64,000 nucleotides of DNA from Larix kaempferi. Lineage: Eukaryota; Streptophyta; Pinopsida; Pinales; Pinaceae. Shown here in pieces: positions 1-11,374 of the stretch. The notes beneath the pieces were generated by a model. It saw only the letters and a program-made list of their open reading frames with translations, had not been told where the DNA came from and ran no database searches. The stretch is taken from positions 4,836,001 through 4,900,000 of the forward strand of contig BSBM01000637.1 of NCBI GenBank assembly GCA_027924585.1, in the 5' to 3' direction. The position numbers and the translations under genes were made by a program. Each line of letters opens with the position of its first letter. Position 1 is the first letter of the stretch.

Positions 1-1722
1 CTGTGATTCAACCCCCCGATTACACACGGGACTACATTCTTTATCTCGCAGCCTCAACTTCCACCATCGGTATGGTGCTAGTCCAGGAAGACCACAACGG
101 CATAGAACATGTGGTATACTATCTTAGTAAGAGTCTTCTCGACTCCAAAACTTGTTATTCACATGTTTAAAAACTGGCTTTGGCAACAGTATTTGCTGTC
201 CAGAGATTCCGTCATTACATCTTACTCTGCTGGACCACCGTTATAGCCGACTTCAACCCAATGTATTATATCCTCACACGTCAAGTGCTTGGGGGAAAAT
301 ACTCTCGTTGGATTGTCATCCTGCAAGAGTTTGACTTGGAGTTTGTCAAGGCTAAGTCCAAGAAGTCTCTGGTCTTCGCGGAGTTGATTTGTAACTTGCC
401 CCATGCTACTGAGCAACCCGAGCCCATCGGCTCTCTTCCTGACGAATCGTTGTTCCTCATTAGCACGTCAGATCCGTGGTACAGGGATATTCTTTTATAT
501 CTCCAAACCCAACGCTTCCGTCCCGACCTCACTCGCGATGAACGACAACGCATCCGACATCACGCAAAATACTACCTCATAGTCAACGATACTCTTTATT
601 GACGTGGTGTTGACACCGTTCTTCGACGTTGTTTGACCTTAGATGAGGTGGAACGTGTTCTTAATGACTGCCACGCTGGAGCATGTGGTGGTCATCTCTC
701 TGGGATGGCTACGGCCCAGAAAATACTGCGAGCAGGATACTTCTGGCCCTCAATTTTCAAAGACTGCATTGAAACATTCAAGAAGTGTCCACCATGCCAA
801 TTCTTTCATAGTAAAGCACGCTCGCACCCTGCTCCACTCCATCCTGTTATTGTCATCGGCCCTTTTTCCAAATGGGGCATAGATTTCATGCACTGTAAGC
901 CCACTTCAGCCGGGGGGCATAGCTATGTCATAGTAGCTGTCGACTATTTTACAAAATGGGCTGAAGTGATGCCTACATATGCTGAGGATGGAAAAACAGT
1001 AGCACAGTTCATATTCAATCATATTATAGCTAGATTCGGTGTCCCACAGTCTATTGTGACCGATCATGGTTCCCATTTTAGGAACCATATGATCGAAGAA
1101 CTAAGTTCCAAGCTGGGTTTTCGCCATGAAAACTCAACCCCGTATTACCCACAAGCTAATGGCCAAGTTGAAGCCATTAACAAAGTCCTAAAATGAATGA
1201 TTCAGCGTATTGTGGGTACCTAGAAATCTAACTAGCACTCAGCTCTATTCTCAGCACTGTGGGCATACCGAACCTCAGTGAAAAGTGCTCCTGGGTTTAC
1301 ACCATTCCAACTGGTGTATGGCCTAGAAGCCATTTTGCCGATTGAATGTGAAATTCCATCACTCAAGATAGCCATAGAGCTACTTCCACACACTACTTCT
1401 GAAGAGGAACAGTTTCCATACCTAGCTAAGCTAGATGAAACCCGCCGTGATGCTGCTTTAGCTAATGAAGCTCACAAAAAAACGCGTCAAAGCTCAATAT
1501 GACAAATCCGTTCAACCTCATATCTTCAATGAAGGTGATCTCGTACTTACATATGATCAAATGCACGATAAGCTTGGAAAAGGAAAACTTGAATCTATGT
1601 GGTACGGCCCCTTTGTTGTAAAACGTGTCTTAGAAAAAGGAGCCTATGAACTAATCGATTGTGATGGTGCGCCATTGGCACGGCCCCGCAATGGGCTATA
1701 CCTCAAATGCTTCTACGCGTAA
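1..1722 (+). pseudogene. pol: pol fragment: RNase H end and integrase (P)
   Basis: Fragment of a Ty3/gypsy polyprotein. Bases 1-420 match the end of the RT-linked RNase H domain of element B; 633-1722 is integrase, with an HX6H...CX2C zinc-binding motif near 666-800, the catalytic Asp in WGIDFMH, a second in IVTDHGS and the Glu in NGQVEAINK. The frame is broken by a TGA at 601-603 where B has CGA, a TGA at 1194-1196 shared with B, further stops near 1220-1235, and a one-base insertion near 1483 that shifts the last 80 codons. Most differences from B are C-to-T or G-to-A, as expected for decay of methylated cytosines. Integrase would join element cDNA into chromosomal DNA; this copy is dead. 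Confidence 0.88.
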
Positions 1723-1843
1723 GGTTACCCTACGCGGGTTACTTGTTGTACATAATGTACTTAGTTTGCTTTTACTTTCTTTTTTGGTGTGCACGTGGAC
1801 CTCATGTATCCACTCTTACTTTGACTCGTGACTTTATGCGCAG

Positions 1844-2257
1844 ATGTCTACCTACTTCGGATTCGCCAACGGTGCAAGCCGACATACCCGGAATCTCGCT
1901 TCCGCAGCATGGGTAGTCTATTCCCCCACTGGCGAATTGATTTCTTCAGGAGCCAATTGTTTAGGTCCTACAACCAACAATATCGCGGAGTACCATGCAT
2001 TCATTGGTCTCTTGACGGAGGTTTCATCACTCGGAATTGACTCCATATCAGTCTTTTTAGATTCCCAACTCGTGGTTTCTCATCTAAACCGTGTTTACAC
2101 AGTTCGCGATCCTATACTACTTCATTTATTTCAGAGAGTACACCTCTTGGAACGATCATTTAGTTTCATTACATATCAACACATACCAAGAGAATTCAAT
2201 TGTATAGCTGATTCATTGGCTAATTACGTTTTGGATTGGCATCTTGCCCATATATAA
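1844..2257 (+). pseudogene. second (archaeal/plant-type) RNase H ORF, catalytic Asp lost (P)
   Basis: A 137-codon ORF beginning at an ATG 121 bases after the pol stop and in a different frame. It has the layout of the RVT_3-type RNase H found in plants and in Tat elements: FANGASR at the N-terminus, NNIAEYHA about 50 residues in, LDSQLVVSHLN, and FNCIADSLAN near the C-terminus, giving the Glu and two later Asp of the active site. The first Asp (FADGASR in copy B) is Asn here, so this copy should be inactive although full length. RNase H removes the RNA strand from RNA-DNA hybrids during reverse transcription. Its place after integrase as a separate ORF is unusual; see findings. Confidence 0.82.
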
Positions 2258-2508
2258 ACGCATCATAAAAAATAAAATGCACAAGTCATTGTAAATAATT
2301 TAGATCATGAAAATAGGTCCGTATCACTGTATATAAGAGTGTTTTTCAAAATACATAAAGTTTGTGTCAAAGACAAAATTTGGGACCAAATCCCATACAA
2401 AAATTTGGCTCTCAAAGCCTACATATCGCATACATGCCGCAAAAAGACAAAAAAGACCATCTATGGAGATCTGGGAGATCTATCATGTCCCTCGTCAGAC
2501 TCCTTCCG

Positions 2509-4140
2509 CTACTGGTGGTAACATACAACAGCTCGAACCACCCTATGAAGAAGTCGACCAATACGACTAGGCACACATACAGTATGCCGCTGGAGATGAT
2601 AAGGGACGTCATCCATCCTCATAGCAGGGATACCATGAGTCAACCCCTGTAAGTTCCTCTCTATGTCCCGAATGCCTCCTGCTTCGTCTTCGTCCTCCTC
2701 CTCATCGGGAATAGCTTGACGATCAACACCACCACCACATAATGGCGAGTACCCAGCTGGTCTCTGTGGTCCACGGTCTGCGACATGCATATGAACATAC
2801 ATTAAGAAGTCTTTTACACATTCTAAAAAAGCAATAAAAATTATATATTCAAAAAAGAAAAAATATATATCCATGAAGGTCATACCTGATTTGTCCCAAT
2901 CATCATCCTCTGGCAGTGCCAAGTCGATGTCCTCGTGGAAGTCTACCCCAGCATAGGGGTAGTCATCGATCATAACTGTCTGCTCCTCGAGCCAGGAAAA
3001 TAAATCCTTACCAAAGGCTAAGCGTTGAGGTCCCCCAAGACGTCCAGCATAATCACTCCATCAATCCATCCATGGCTCGGTCGGTGGACGGGGGGGCATA
3101 GATATCTGTGGGCGCAATAATGGCACCCTCGCCAAAAAGAAGGTGACCAGGATACTCCCATAGCCGAATTGGGAATTCATTCCAACTCTACACTTGTGCA
3201 CTTGTTCTTTGAGATTGGCCAACACTGCTTCACACCAGTTAAATACTATTCCCCCCATACACTCCACTGCGAGATTCACTTGTGTACGGGATGCCTGATG
3301 CGGACCCACACTTCTTGTTGCACGCGTGATTGTGAACAGTACGGTTTTTACAGGGAGCTCTATAACATCCTTTATGGCCACCTTCCCGCTTTTCTTACTC
3401 AAACCCTAACGACAATACCGAGCAATCAAATCATCTGTGCTTGTTTCCGAGGCTGTGTATCCAGTAAAGTTCACCCGAGCCCCTCTTTTCGAGAGGCCCG
3501 TGAGGAAATAAATATCCTCAAGTTGAATTTCGAGAACATTCTCTCCCACTCGGAAAGCTTGATTGTCAGGGTCCCACAATTGAATAAGATGAGTGAGAAG
3601 CTTGGGTTGCTGACGAATCCCTTTGGTTTTAAAGAACTTCAACAAACCACATTCTCGCAATGCGGTCACAGTCGGTAAGTGATTTTCGGCCGCCAAATCA
3701 TCTACCTCATGCTCTCTTTCTTTCCAACTGACCATTTTGACCCAAACAAGTTGCAAACTCCTGCAAAAGGTAAGGGAAAACATTTAGTAACTATTTAACA
3801 ACTTAGTTTCAGCAAAAAATTTGAGAAAATTTGATTTTTTCATCTCAAAAATCGCCTTCATCGTGCCTGGGGAAAAATTTGCCACGCGGTACTGTACAGT
3901 ACCGCGCCTTGGTTTGGAACCACAGTGCGGTATTGTCTAACAGTACCGCGTTTCCCGATATGGGGCCCATGCGACACTGTGAAGGGAAATTTTTGCCCAA
4001 TAGGGCTTGCCCAAAAAATCATCTTTTCTTACTTAAAGCAAATGATTCCTACATGAAATGTAAGAGGAGCTTGAGAGCTCTTACCTGGCTCAGACGGTTG
4101 TTGAAACGGTGTCCTAAAGCTCCCAATATGGATCCTTGAA
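2509..4140 (-). pseudogene. antisense plant-mobile-domain-like gene with introns (P)
   Basis: Coding sequence on the strand opposite to the retroelement. Exon 2 (3760-2886) carries the conserved PMD-like stretch LEIQLEDIYFLTGLSKRG and an upstream LIQLWDPDNQAFRVG; exon 3 runs 2777-2509 and is rich in acidic residues and Arg. Candidate introns are 4084-3761 (CAG|GTAAGA to TTTTGCAG) and 2885-2778 (CAG|GTATG to GTCGCAG); exon phases match at both joins. Intron 2 here is 108 nt with no in-frame stop, so read-through is also possible in this copy, but in B splicing is needed to keep frame. Exon 1 (upstream of 4085) is damaged by stops and a one-base shift, and exon 2 has a stop at 3406-3408 where B is open. 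PMD proteins in plants are linked to transposons and silencing; the function here is unknown. Confidence 0.62.
3885..3990. repeat. CGCGGTA/TACCGCG palindrome cluster in antisense intron 1 (P)
   Basis: A GC-rich patch in AT-rich surroundings. Positions 3885-3906 form a perfect 22-bp palindrome centred on TGTACA, and further half-sites (ACAGTGCGGTA, ACAGTACCGCG) follow to about 3950. The same motif recurs at 6325-6433, 13268-13425, 20228-20340, 33668-33782, 34734-34850, 45820-45945 and 48288-48402. Confidence 0.8.
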
Positions 4141-4384
4141 GTTCTTGCTCCTCAAATGGATAAAATCTCCTCTTTGGGTAAAAACACAAATGAAATGGTA
4201 AATTTCTATTTTTAACCATCCTTTTATAGTTTTTTCACCTATTTTTTAATTATTATTTTATATGGTCAAAATAAAAAACCATTTCACATTGCTAATATCC
4301 AGTTTTATGAGCACTTTATTGATAGGATCCCCGGTAAAAAGTGATTTATTCATACTGGCGTTTATTCATTGTTTGACCTTCATT

Positions 4385-5075
4385 TTGAGCCTACTTTATC
4401 TTTTTCGTGCTCTGGATTTAAAACTTGAAAAAGATTCCAAGCGCTTTTCACACCCATGTCGTGCTTGTCAAACTCAAGTAAATGGTGTCGAGTACAGTCA
4501 GCTTTACTCATGCTCGTTAAACGATGAGGAAAGTATTATCCTGGTTGTATTTTATTCTTTTTTCGTACCAGAATAATTAAAAATTACGAAAAAGACCATA
4601 GGAGTCCATAGTTAAGCTCTTTTCAGACTCCTTAAAATTGAAAAGATTTCCAAGTGATCTTGACTCTTTCACACTTGTAAAAGTATTTGAAAGGTCGTCT
4701 ATTTGGTGATCGGTTACCCCTTTTTCAGCCTGTCTAGACTATTTACGAGAAAGGTATACCTCAGTCAATCTCGGCTGGGAGAGTTCTCTCGGGAATTGTT
4801 TTACACTTTTTCAGGATCGAGAGACTAAATTTACGAAAAAGTACATTATGGAGCTTCCTTTAAGTTTTTCAGGCTCTCTAAATGCGAAAAACTACCAAGT
4901 TTTCCTTCCTTGGACTCGTTAAAATTTTAACATCGAAGGACCCACTTTGGGACGAACCCCTCCTTTCTCAGGTTCGTAAAACATGTGAGATTGGACTCAT
5001 CTATGAGATGAGCTACACGGAGCATCTGTTATCCTCTTCAAGCTCGAAAAACAACAAAGAGGTACTCGTTTATCA
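4385..5075 (+). repeat. pseudoknot-like repeat array (P)
   Basis: About a dozen consecutive units of 45-65 nt in which two short inverted repeats are interleaved, the order expected of H-type RNA pseudoknots. Clear examples: stem 1 TCTCTCG 4785-4791 with CGAGAGA 4818-4824, stem 2 ACTTTTTC 4805-4812 with GAAAAAGT 4835-4842; stem 1 CAAGTG 4651-4656 with CACTTG 4672-4677, stem 2 CTTTCA 4666-4671 with TGAAAG 4688-4693; stem 1 CTGGT 4541-4545 with ACCAG 4567-4571, stem 2 near 4557-4566 with 4586-4594. The spacer before the last arm is A-rich. The array lies between the antisense gene and the 3' UTR. Confidence 0.72.
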
Positions 5076-6158
5076 TGTCGGGGGAACATGGGAGAACAAG
5101 TCAAGTTTATTTATGGCAGCTTGTCAGTTGTTACCTTTGAACATGGCATGTGTCTGTCTCTTGTCTATATTGGGTATCCATTTTTCACTGAGTTATGGTC
5201 ATCACCCTGAGTCGTCTCCCTGGCCATGAGCCTACTCATCCGGTGTCTATCCTCTATCATCAATAATCCCCACTGCCAAGTCCTATTTCATGCCGTTATA
5301 TGTTCAAAGGGTTGCATTGTTCAGAGTCGTTCATTGTGTCAGGCCTCCGCTGTGTCAGTACATACTCCATTATTTCATCATCTTGTCGTTCGTGCCGATT
5401 TTGTGTCGATGATGTGGGATTCATTATGACCCACCTTCGACGAGTCTATTCCCGTCGACACCAAATCACTATCTGGGAATTGGACTTAGAGATCAACCAT
5501 TAGTACCTTGGTACCTGCATGCCTCAATGGCGGGTTTCCTCATGTTCGATAGTAGGTTCACATCATTGACCTCTAATCGAACAATCTCTCGAATGCTCGA
5601 CATCAACTCATCTATTCGCATTTCGTTGAGATGTACTTCAGATACCTTGGGGTCATCTTCATCATTGGTGATTTCCCTCGCATTTGTTAACGGTTCACAT
5701 CATTGACCGGTAATCAAATGGTTTCTACCATGTTCAACTTCAACACCTTGTAATCACATGGCTAGATTCGTATCCTTTGCGATCGGGTAGAAGACCCTGG
5801 GCGCACCTCTGTATCTTGATTGCGTCCAGGTTGCGATGGAGATTTCCTTTGTATTGTCACATAGATCCACTTATTATATTGGTCGTGGCCGTGTCATTAT
5901 TGTCTCATGGATCTACACTTGTTCATAGTAGCCATGATCTGTCCACAGTCAATATCATCTCAGTACTCATGGATCTACAATGTATTGGTCGGTAGCCATG
6001 CTTTGAGTCATTTGTTTCCGAGCATGGGGATGGCCGCCTCGGTGGTATATCTAACACTTTGTTTCTGTTTCAGCTCCTTGTCTCTCTCCTCGATGCTATC
6101 TCTGCACACTATATTCGTAAAGTCTTTCGGCCATCAGTCCCTTCTGACCTCACACTTT
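5076..6158 (+). other. conserved 3' untranslated region (P)
   Basis: No coding signal that I trust. The sequence is shared with A (18961-20042), with B (47070-48116) and, more weakly, with H (10140-11364), so it is a conserved 3' UTR of this family rather than unique DNA. Short ORFs in it are not conserved in frame between copies. Confidence 0.7.
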
Positions 6159-6168
6159 AGGGGGCATC

Positions 6169-7135
6169 TGTTATACCTCTATATTCCATAATGTCGCATC
6201 TTCACCACAAACAGAGTTGATGACACTTCCCCTACTGTTTGAACCACCCACAAGATGAGTAATCCTTGAAGGTAAATCCACCCTGTCAAGATTTAACCCA
6301 GCTGAGACTTAATTTACCCACACTACCGCGCCTTGCTCAGTTATAGGTGCGTGGTAGTCCACACTACCGCGCTATGCTTTGTCCCTGCCACGCGGTACTA
6401 CCGCATTATGCTCAGACTTCAGGGCACGGTACTCTTTTTATAGCCTTTTTTCCATGGCTTGTGGGATTTTGGATTTTCAAAGATAGTGGAAGATTGGGGT
6501 CCCTGATTCAATCCCAACTCACTTTCTGTGATTAGAAACCTTGATCCACTTATCTCTCCCTAGATCCACCCATATCTCTTGTTGGTTAAACCTAGCATAC
6601 ACTATAAAAGAGAGGCATTCCATGGGAAAAGAGGAGGACTCTTGAAGTACCAAACTTATGATCTTGCCGCGTTGTGGAGATAGCTAGAGGAGGAAGCACT
6701 TGGAGTTAGAAGATTGGCTTGGACATCAAGAAACCTTTGTAATCATTCTTCAAGTTGTAATAAAGATAACTTATCTTGTCTTTCCCATTTCATGTGTATA
6801 GCATAAGTTCTTAGCATGGAATGTATCTAATCTAGATTTGAATCTAATCTTTACTTCAAGGTATTTGGAAGCTTGCATGTTTGTTCTTTGGTTGATCTTA
6901 ACAGGTTCTACATTGGAGCTTTTGGATCAAGAGCTGGAATCGGGACAAACGTCAGATTGAATGGTGTGTTATATCTCTCATTGTTTCTGAATACATTTAA
7001 TCTTGTGGTGAAAGTTAGTTCAGGAATTTCAAGGTAGCATTTGTTTTGACTTGTTTCTTGCTTTAGAGTTAGTTGAGAATCTAGTTTAAAGTTAAGAGAA
7101 TTTTGACTTATCCGTAGGGAAAAATTCTACAAACA
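6169..7135 (+). repeat. 3' LTR of P
   Basis: Starts TGTTATACC after the polypurine tract AGGGGGCA (6159-6166) and ends CTACAAACA. It has the same layout as the LTRs of A and B: a palindrome cluster at 6325-6433, a TATA box (TATAAAAG) at 6603-6610 followed by GAGAGGCATTCC, and a conserved last 250 bp. It is 967 bp long and diverged from the B LTR by many substitutions and indels, so P and B are different subfamily members rather than one recent burst. Confidence 0.9.
6603..6610 (+). promoter_or_regulatory. LTR TATA box (P)
   Basis: TATAAAAG about 435 bp into the LTR, at the same relative place as in A (20510-20517) and B (33952-33959, 48573-48580). In the 5' LTR of an element this drives the genomic RNA. 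Confidence 0.6.
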
Positions 7136-8164
7136 ACTTTCCATGACGGCATGACATCTTTCCTTTCCTTCAGATCTAAAAGCTCAGTATCAGGATCTTT
7201 CTTCCTTGTACATGCAGGCATAGGAAGATTGCTCTTCTTAAGTAACTGAGCCATCATATCTATAGATTTATTCATACAATCACTCTCGGGATGGATACCT
7301 TTAAGACAATAGGTGCACTTGGGTCTTTTCTTCCGAGAATTCTTGGTCTTCCTAGAGTTTGAAGCCCCATTTGACTGATATGGAGTATCTATATGCTTTG
7401 TACCATTCGATCTCTTGCCAAAAATATTTCTCTTTCCTTGACCATTCGCTCTCTCTGCAACTGTAAGAGATGAATCCATTTTGGGTTTGATCATTCCCAT
7501 AGAGATCAACTTCTCTTCCTCTTGAGTAAGAGATTGGATGAAATCATCAAGTGAGGCAAACATCCATTTTGGAATGGACAACCTAGCTGACTAGAAAGTA
7601 GAGACAAAAACTAAGAAGTTTGCCCCCAACTTTGAGAGAATGGCAAGTATAAGTTGTTTGTCTTCTTTAACTATCTCATATCTTTTCAACTGTGATATCA
7701 AGCTTTTGAGCTTGGTGAGGAAGGAATTGATAGATTCGAAACTATTAGGACTCAAACATATGAGCTCATTCTCCAATTTGTGTCCTTTCATATCATCTTT
7801 CTGTCCAAAAAAGGGATTCGAGCTTATACAAAACCTCTTTAGGAGATGTAAGATCGATGACATGGAAGTGAACATCATCATAAATTGAGAGAAGGAGGAG
7901 ACCAACTGCTTCATCAAGCCTATCCAAGTAGTTGGACTTTTCAACTGCACTGAGAGGTTCTACTATCGTTCTGTTGAGTATTTGGGTGAAGCCCTTGGTT
8001 CTCATGAAGAGAGCCATCTTGGATTTCCACTCCATATAGTTGGAAGATGTAAGCTTTAGATCCATCTGAAATAGAGAAAGTCGAATAGTTGAAGAAGATT
8101 TCGAACGGGTGAATAAACCTGCAAAACAAGAGACTTTTTTTTTTGTTGATGGAGAATGCCACAC
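7136..8164 (-). pseudogene. gag: copia gag (element 1)
   Basis: Capsid and nucleocapsid coding remnant. The start region (SSNYMEWKSKMALFMRTKG near 8040) is the usual copia gag N-terminal pattern, and a CX2CX4HX4C zinc knuckle (CTYCLKGIHPESDC) lies near 7310-7270. A frameshift near 7800 and a stop near 7590 separate three pieces that together cover the gene; an ATG at 8065 is an alternative start to 8164. The reading frame stops making sense at 7136, the edge of P. Gag would build the virus-like particle; this copy is not functional. Confidence 0.82.
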
Positions 8165-8386
8165 TTCGACTGAACACTACCTTAAGGATACTTGGCACAT
8201 AGACTAAGTCCTTCACAACTGGATAGACCTCACTAGATTTCTCCAATGAATTCAAGTAATAGCACCAGGATTTGTTGTGAAAACTCAAAGGCTTTTGGTG
8301 CACAAGTGAAAAGATAGCTACTCAAAGAAATGTTGCAACTGCTGCAATGGATGCAATTCGAATAGCTGCTTACTGCTATAATACCA

Positions 8387-9337
8387 TGTGATAATATGAA
8401 GCGATCTAGCAACTGTAACAAACTCACAATATGAATCTCAAGATTATTTGTAAAGAAGAAGAAGCATGCATTCAATAATCACTCGCAAACACAGAATAAT
8501 GGACAATGTCAATATCATACAATGAATAATGAATGTAGAGAATGTGTTACAATGATCAATGATGAGGCATCATATAGGATTCGAATTATCCAAGTAGGGC
8601 ATTCGAATCTAAGCTCAAATTATAACTATGGAGACATCATCTAGTCGGTAGTATCAGTCACATCTAGTAAGAGTCATTCAAGTGTGACCAACTGAGTCTA
8701 ATAGAACCATATAGCCATAAATCAAGGAATGGAGACTCCAAGGTGCATGCATGAGGCTGTCTAACTCAAAGTATAGCTTGGATAATGATGGAGACATCAT
8801 CCAGTCAATAATATCAGTCATAAATGGTAATAGTTAGTCAAGTGTGTCTAACCGAGTCTAACAAAACCATCTAGGCATAAATCAAGGAATGGAGACTCCA
8901 AGGGGGGCGAATGAGGCTATCAAATAGTCAAGTGGAACTCCAAAACTAGCTAACTAGAAGCTACAAGAAGTCAACATGAGCAATCAGTGGAATAAATACT
9001 CAATCAATGCACTGACTCAATGATAACAACTAGTAGGTGAGATAAGGTGCCCTAACTGAGTGATAACTGATGGTAGGTGAGCAAAGACGGCCAAACTCGC
9101 TGTGGTAGGTGAGAAAGGCACACTTGTCATGCAGAGAAGTCAAGGAGGGCGCATTAGGTAGGTAGGAGGCCAATTGAGGGCTAAAGACAGGCTCTGGAGA
9201 GCTAGAAGCAAGCTCTAGGTACTGGGAGAAAACCATGGTGATGACTGGAGGCATGCAGTGGCATGCAAATGCATGCAGCATGTAGTTTTGCATGGAAGCA
9301 TGCAAAATAGAAAAATGATGGTGTGAATATTCCAACA
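8387..9337 (-). repeat. 5' LTR of copia element 1
   Basis: On the minus strand it begins TGTTGGAATATTCAC at 9337 and ends TTATCACA at 8387 beside the primer site. It shares short words with the 58990-59611 LTR (repeats of GTAGGTGAGAA, GCATGCAA, GAACATTCGAATC-like sequence), so the two copia elements are related. A 121-codon ORF inside it is a chance frame. Confidence 0.7.
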
Positions 9338-9539
9338 TGCATTCCACATAGGCCATAGTCATTTTTTGCAATTTTTTATATCGTGACCTATCCATGAGCG
9401 CTCCACTCCATCCCTACTACAATTATTGCGTTATTTTGTCACCATTTCATCAACCCACAAGGAGGCCCCATTAGTGTTACCCCCACCCCTTCTTTCTTGG
9501 TTCCCATAATTGTCCCTTGATTGAACACGTCCTCCTTGC
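9338..9539. other. unassigned sequence between copia 1 and element H
   Basis: No ORF, repeat or LTR border that I can support. It may be the target of copia 1 or the left part of H. Confidence 0.5.
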
Positions 9540-9559
9540 TTGGCTGTTACATATTTTCG

Positions 9560-10130
9560 GTATACTTTTATCCCTTTTTTGAGCCTAGCAACTCCTTTAC
9601 TAAAAAGGCACTGAGGGATTTTTTGTTAATCTCTTTTCTGACTCCTAAAAAAATGAAAATATTGCCAAGCAATATTACTTCCTTTCATGCTTGTTAAATT
9701 ATCTGAAAGGGTGTCTATCTAGTAAAATTTTAACCCTTTTCTGGACCTGGTAGACTAATTACAAAAAATGAATACTCTAGTCACATTGGCTAGAAGAGTT
9801 CTTCATTGCATAATTTTATGGTTTTTCGGGCCTTGGAGACTAAGACATGAAAAAGAACCCCCTTGGAGTCTTACTATTGCTTTCAAACTCTCTAAAATTT
9901 AAATATACCATGAGCATTCACCATCCTAGGCTCATATAAATCCACAAGATGCTACCTTATCACCATATTTAGAGTCTTCTTATCGCTTTCAAACTCTTTA
10001 AAATTGAAAGCACTCACGAGCATACGTTGTCTTAGGCTCCTACAAATCCACACGATAATACAATTTTTTAGAACACTTCTATCCCTTCTTTAAGATCCTT
10101 AAATGATGAAGAGGGACCAAACAGTGCCTC
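9560..10130 (+). repeat. pseudoknot-like repeat array (H)
   Basis: Same architecture as in P, A and B but more decayed. The best unit has stem 1 CAAGC 9666-9670 with GCTTG 9689-9693 and stem 2 CCTTTCA 9681-9687 with TGAAAGG 9704-9710, interleaved. It is the counterpart of the CAAGCG unit in A and the CAAGTG unit in P and B. Confidence 0.6.
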
Positions 10131-11374
10131 TCGGTTCCACTATAGATCACATCGAGTCCCCCCCATTATGGCAGCACCCCCAGCATGGTCGCCTCTATTC
10201 ATAGTATTATGTGATGTGTCACCCTTGGAGTCTCCTGATATCACTCATCGATTCCCCCCCCTGAGTCTCCCCCATTGCAGTCACAATCCCTGGTCCCTTA
10301 ACCTATGATCTCCTTCCCCGAAGTCAGTTTTATATTCTTCTAGGTCATCCTTTCCGTCATACTCTGAACAAAGTAAGTTTGAGTCCCCCCACTTTGCGAC
10401 CCTCATATCCCCCCATAGTCTTTCATTCTCACATCAAGTACTATCATCTCTTGGTTGTACACCTCGTGCTCCTATAAAGGAACCATCATTTTCTTTGTAG
10501 TTGCAGGTCTCCCTCTGTCAACGCCAGCACATCTATTCCATAGGATATATTGAGAGGTCCTTATACCTTTCACTCATATCCATCAGTGGTGAGTGCCTAC
10601 AGACCATCTAACAGGAGTCCTTAGTGCCTCTTAGAATGGTTGTTTCTCATGTGCTCGACTTTAACACCATCATCGCACCATTGAGATTTGTGTAGGGTAT
10701 TGGTCCCTTTAGTTATTGGTTGAAGACCCTGGATATCCCGTGACTTTAGCACATTGGTGAGTCTATTTTGAACCCCCCAATTGTATGTTCCTGCAGATAT
10801 CCTGGTTGCATTGGAGACAATATTCTGAAGCCATTCAACTATATGCTTCTTAGAATGTCTAGTTCAGATGCAATTTAGTGTACCTTTGAGATTCTGACTC
10901 TCAGTCATTGAGTCCATACAATTGTTGGACACCTTCAGATCCAATAGAGAATCAGTTTTTATGGTACCCGCATTTAGTATGGATGCCATTGTTTCCATGT
11001 ATCATTTATTAGGGTCAATCATGGTTGGACCATGAGTATGTCCCAGATTTGTGTCCCCTTTGGACCATTATGATGTACACAATAGCTCTCTATGTATTGT
11101 TCAGGTCCCCTCCGGGCCTCATTATTATTTGTATATATTGATACGAGCATGGGTATGCCTGCCTCATCCATATATTTGAGATTATTCCTCATCCATTATT
11201 GAGTTCATGTATTTTCAGTTGTAACCTTTGCAGTTTGTATGGAGCATGTGTTCAGGCCTCCTACCAGTTTCTACTCTTCTCCATCACAATGCTGACACCC
11301 CTAGAAAAATTCAATACCTATGATGTCTATCAGCCATACGATGAGATCCTTCCCTCACACATCAGGGGGCAATC
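10131..11374 (+). other. 3' UTR of H
   Basis: C/T-rich DNA without a credible ORF; recognisable only by its relation to the pre-LTR regions of P, A and B and by the polypurine tract at its end. Confidence 0.5.

Larger units (their letters stand above)
1..7135 (+). mobile_element. Tat-like Ty3/gypsy element P, 3' half
   Basis: This is the 3' part of a large Ty3/gypsy LTR retrotransposon whose 5' half lies outside the window. Base 1 corresponds to about base 41941 of the complete copy B, and the two run in parallel to their 3' LTR ends. In order it contains the end of the RT-linked RNase H, integrase, a second RNase H ORF, an antisense plant-mobile-domain gene, a pseudoknot-like repeat array, a conserved 3' UTR, a polypurine tract (6159-6166) and a 3' LTR. 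It is inserted in the gag of a minus-strand copia element that resumes at 7136. The coding parts carry nonsense and frameshift mutations, so this copy cannot make its own proteins. Confidence 0.9.
7136..9337 (-). mobile_element. Ty1/copia element 1, 5' part, interrupted by P
   Basis: Minus-strand copia element: 5' LTR (8387-9337), a primer site directly beside it (8386-8373, TGGTATTATAGCAG, two mismatches from the initiator-Met type TGGTATCAGAGC) and a decayed gag down to 7136, where the 3' end of P cuts it. The rest would lie to the left of P, outside the window. Confidence 0.8.

Noticed and set aside
3169-3678. 169-codon plus-strand ORF
   Set aside because: It lies opposite to exon 2 of the antisense PMD-like gene, which is the conserved frame in both copies.
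9030-9395. 121-codon minus-strand ORF
   Set aside because: Lies in the copia 1 LTR and runs past its border; no family features.
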